A DNA stretch of 55,595 bases from JAKSPM01 sp964450645 (lineage in GTDB: Bacteria > Bacillota > Clostridia > Oscillospirales > Oscillospiraceae), in the NCBI GenBank assembly GCA_964450645.1, contig CAYVEB010000011.1, forward strand, positions 1 to 55,595, in the 5' to 3' direction. A program made the translations under genes and the position numbers. Below are positions 53,354 to 55,595 of the stretch, in pieces (the stretch's first letter is position 1; each line of letters begins with the position of its first letter). The notes below the pieces were generated by a model that had not been told where the DNA came from, made no database searches, and saw only the letters and a list, made by a program, of their open reading frames with translations.

Positions 53354-55534
53354 TTACGAATTTGATTTTCCCTGATTTTGTTCCATCCATTTGGCCAGCT
53401 GCTCCGCCAGCGCGTTGTTGGGCGTCTGCTGCTGGTTTTGACTTTGCAAATATCGCTGCACGTCCCGCTTGCCAGCTCCAGCGGATTGGCGGCGTTCTTT
53501 AAACGCGGACAGCTTTTCGCGATAACCGCAGACGCAGGCGAAGGTCTGGCTGTCTCCCTCGCCGCGCAGCTCCATCTTTTTATGGCAGTTTGGGCAGCGC
53601 GCGTTGGTGGTTTGGGTCACGCTCTTGCGGTAACCGCACGCCCGATCCGGGCAGACAAGCATTTGCCCGCGCTTACCGTTGACCAACAACAGGAACTTTC
53701 CGCAGTCGGGGCAAGTTTTGCGCGTCTGATTGTCATGGACGTAGCGCGCGTCGCTGGCTTTGATCTCATTGACCAGACGCGCAGCGTATTGCCGCATCTC
53801 GGCCACGAAATCGCGGTCTTTTTCCTGGCCGCTCGCAATCTTTTTCAAGCGGTCTTCCCATTTGGCCGTCAACACCGCCGAACGCAGATCCTCCGGTACC
53901 AAATCTACCAGCTGGATGCCCTTCGAGGTCGGCACCAGCTCTTTCCCGCGCCGTTCGATATAAAACGTGGAAAAAAGTTTTTCAATAATATCCGCCCGGG
54001 TCGCCGGGGTTCCCAGGCCGGAGGTCTCCTCCAGAATTTTCCCCAGGGAACGATCCGCGCCCTGTGTGGGCGGGTGCTCCATTGCCGTCAGCAAGGTCGC
54101 CTCTGTGTAACGGGCCGGTGGAGATGTCTTGCCCGTGACTATGCGGGCGGACTGGATGCGCATCCGCTGCCCTTGCTGCAAAGTGGGCAGATTTTGGTCG
54201 TCCTCTCCCTCCTCGTCCAGGTCGTTTTTCCCATAGGCCGCCTTCCACCCCGTCTCGTGGATGATTTTTCCGTGCGCCGTGAAGGTCTGCTTCGCCACAG
54301 TCAAGGTCAGCTTCACTTCTTCATATTCAAACGCCGGCATCAGCGCGGCCAGAAAACGGCGCACTACCAGATCATATATATTCCGTTCCGGGCCGGACAT
54401 CTGCCAAAGATCCGGAGCTTGCTCCGTGGGAATGATGGCGTGATGGTCGGTGACCTTCGCGTTGTTGACAATGTATTTTGTCCGGAGCGGACGGTTGCGC
54501 ATAATTCTCTGTGCCAGCGGCTTGTAGTCGTCCACCATCACGGCGCGCAGACGGTCTGGCAGCGTGGAGACGACGTCGTCTGAAATATAGCGCGAATCCG
54601 TGCGCGGATAGGTCAAGACCTTGTGGCGCTCATAGAGCGATTGCATCAAGTTCAGCGTCTCCTTGGCGGAGTACGCGTATTTTTTGTTAGCGTCGCGCTG
54701 CAGCTCGGTCAGGTCGTAGAGCGCCGGAGGCGGCGTCTGCTTCCATTGATTGCTGACCTGGGTCAAAACGCACTGTCCGCTTTCCACTGCCTGGGCGATC
54801 TTCTCCGCCGTCTCACGTTCCGCGATTCTGGTCTGCCCTTTTTCGTCCTTCCATGTGGCGGTGAAGCCGTCCAGCTTGATCTGGACCCCATAGAACTCCT
54901 TTGGCACAAATTTTCGGATTTCCTCTTCCCGCGCGACGATCATGGCCAGCGTCGGCGTCTGCACGCGTCCGGCGGACAACTGCGCGTTGTATTTGCAAGT
55001 CAGCGCGCGTGTGGCGTTTAAGCCCACCAGCCAATCTGCCTCAGAGCGCGCCTGGGCGGAGGCATAAAGCGCGTCAAATTCCTTGGCCGGACGCAGCTTG
55101 GCAAAGCCCTCCCGAATTGCCTTATCCGTCTGGGAGGAGATCCAGAGCCGCCGAGCGGGTTTGTTCCAGCCGGCCTTTTTCATAATCCACCGGGCGACCA
55201 GTTCCCCTTCCCTACCGGCGTCCGTGGCAATCACCAATTCCGAGATATCCCCGCGGCGCATCAGGCTCTGAACCACCCGGAACTGTTTGCTGGTCTGACC
55301 GATGACCACCAGCTTCATCTGCTGCGGAAGCATGGGAAGCGTCTGCATATCCCACTTTTCCCATGCTTTTTCATATACATCCGGATCCGCCAGGGTCACC
55401 AAATGCCCCAGCGCCCAAGTGACCACATACCGCTCCCCTTCCAGGTATCCTTCGCCGCCGCGCTTACAGCCCAGCACCCGCGCCAGTTCCTTTCCCACGG
55501 ACGGCTTTTCCGCCAGTACCAATGCCTTTGCCAT
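53354..55534 (-). CDS. topB: DNA topoisomerase III
   Basis: 726 residues, a type IA topoisomerase that decatenates DNA through single-strand passage. TOPRIM domain LVLAEKPSVGKELARVLG with Glu, then IATDAGREGELVARW (acidic triad). The active Tyr is in LTYPRTDSRYIS (about residue 310). SAGRVQTPTLAM is also typical. The C-terminus has zinc-ribbon-like cysteines (CPDCGKFLLL, CPDRACGY, CPNCHKKM, CVCGYREKL) and a basic tail. AAGGGAT precedes ATG 55534. Confidence 0.96.
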   Translation of the reverse strand: MAKALVLAEKPSVGKELARVLGCKRGGEGYLEGERYVVTWALGHLVTLADPDVYEKAWEKWDMQTLPMLPQQMKLVVIGQTSKQFRVVQSLMRRGDISELVIATDAGREGELVARWIMKKAGWNKPARRLWISSQTDKAIREGFAKLRPAKEFDALYASAQARSEADWLVGLNATRALTCKYNAQLSAGRVQTPTLAMIVAREEEIRKFVPKEFYGVQIKLDGFTATWKDEKGQTRIAERETAEKIAQAVESGQCVLTQVSNQWKQTPPPALYDLTELQRDANKKYAYSAKETLNLMQSLYERHKVLTYPRTDSRYISDDVVSTLPDRLRAVMVDDYKPLAQRIMRNRPLRTKYIVNNAKVTDHHAIIPTEQAPDLWQMSGPERNIYDLVVRRFLAALMPAFEYEEVKLTLTVAKQTFTAHGKIIHETGWKAAYGKNDLDEEGEDDQNLPTLQQGQRMRIQSARIVTGKTSPPARYTEATLLTAMEHPPTQGADRSLGKILEETSGLGTPATRADIIEKLFSTFYIERRGKELVPTSKGIQLVDLVPEDLRSAVLTAKWEDRLKKIASGQEKDRDFVAEMRQYAARLVNEIKASDARYVHDNQTRKTCPDCGKFLLLVNGKRGQMLVCPDRACGYRKSVTQTTNARCPNCHKKMELRGEGDSQTFACVCGYREKLSAFKERRQSAGAGKRDVQRYLQSQNQQQTPNNALAEQLAKWMEQNQGKSNS

Positions 55535-55548
55535 GTTACATCCCTTGT

Positions 55549-55554
55549 ATTATA
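55549..55554 (-). promoter_or_regulatory. Possible -10 of topB
   Basis: TATAAT on the minus strand 14 bases before the start codon; it would leave a very short leader, and no good -35 is seen before the window edge. Confidence 0.3.
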
Positions 55555-55595
55555 GAGTAGTAGTTATTAGTGACCCTCTCCAAGGTCATGTGCTA

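Noticed and set aside
53378..54583. 401-codon open frame on the plus strand
   Set aside because: Fully inside topB, whose motifs are complete on the other strand.

Overview
The window reads as a chromosomal segment of a Gram-positive, spore-forming gut-type Clostridia, most like the Oscillospiraceae group (Oscillibacter/Flavonifractor relatives). The support is sporulation and germination genes (spoIIR, a CwlD-like amidase), AddAB instead of RecBCD, a valine T-box leader, strong AGGAGG-type ribosome binding sites, fairly high GC and the Firmicutes gene order of the F1Fo ATP synthase operon. The species is inference. A run of ten N at 2117-2126 shows this is draft assembly; it falls inside an ABC transporter gene and breaks its frame only artificially. 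I saw no CRISPR array, insertion sequence, prophage or rRNA operon.

Layout. 1-64 is the 3' part of tRNA-Arg(ACG). 141-5445 holds an alanine/Na+ symporter (minus), a MacB-like ABC ATPase-permease fusion and an XRE-HTH protein fused to a LiaF-like membrane domain, so an envelope-stress flavour. 5576-8471 is an MBOAT O-acyltransferase plus a DHHW protein, probably acylating a surface polymer. 8528-12416 is a divergent pair: a membrane kinase-like protein with a changed catalytic loop and extracellular Fn3-like domains, and a zinc-ribbon/TM/Ig-like/SH3 protein. 12893-16370 carries a DUF378 protein, a DUF1015 protein overlapping ispE, and spoIIR. 16558-23371 is addB-addA.

23730-26824 encodes a pyroglutamyl-peptidase-like domain fused to a GIY-YIG nuclease, an MFS exporter and a membrane-anchored alpha/beta hydrolase. 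27213-33751 is a membrane block: HdeD-like protein, MMPL/RND permease, a large exported glycine-zipper/coiled-coil protein, a CmpB-type membrane protein and a YjdF-like protein. The minus-strand block 34293-40257 is valS-der-plsY-gpsA, led by a T-box with a GUC (Val) specifier. 40336-47539 is the complete ATP synthase operon (atpZ-I-B-E-F-H-A-G-D-C), with a two-carboxylate c subunit and an unusually long a subunit.

47781-51328 has pepD, cwlD-like and radA on the plus strand. The rest, on the minus strand, has a TM198-like membrane protein, a Xer-type recombinase and topB. Between the last two lies a non-coding stretch with a well-folded candidate RNA and an 18-bp perfect inverted repeat.

The observations I find most interesting are the peptidase-fold/GIY-YIG fusion with its catalytic Cys replaced by Gly, the pseudokinase-like receptor with its divergent partner, the atypical ATP synthase membrane subunits, AddB without a Walker A motif, and the candidate structured RNA near 53060-53230.
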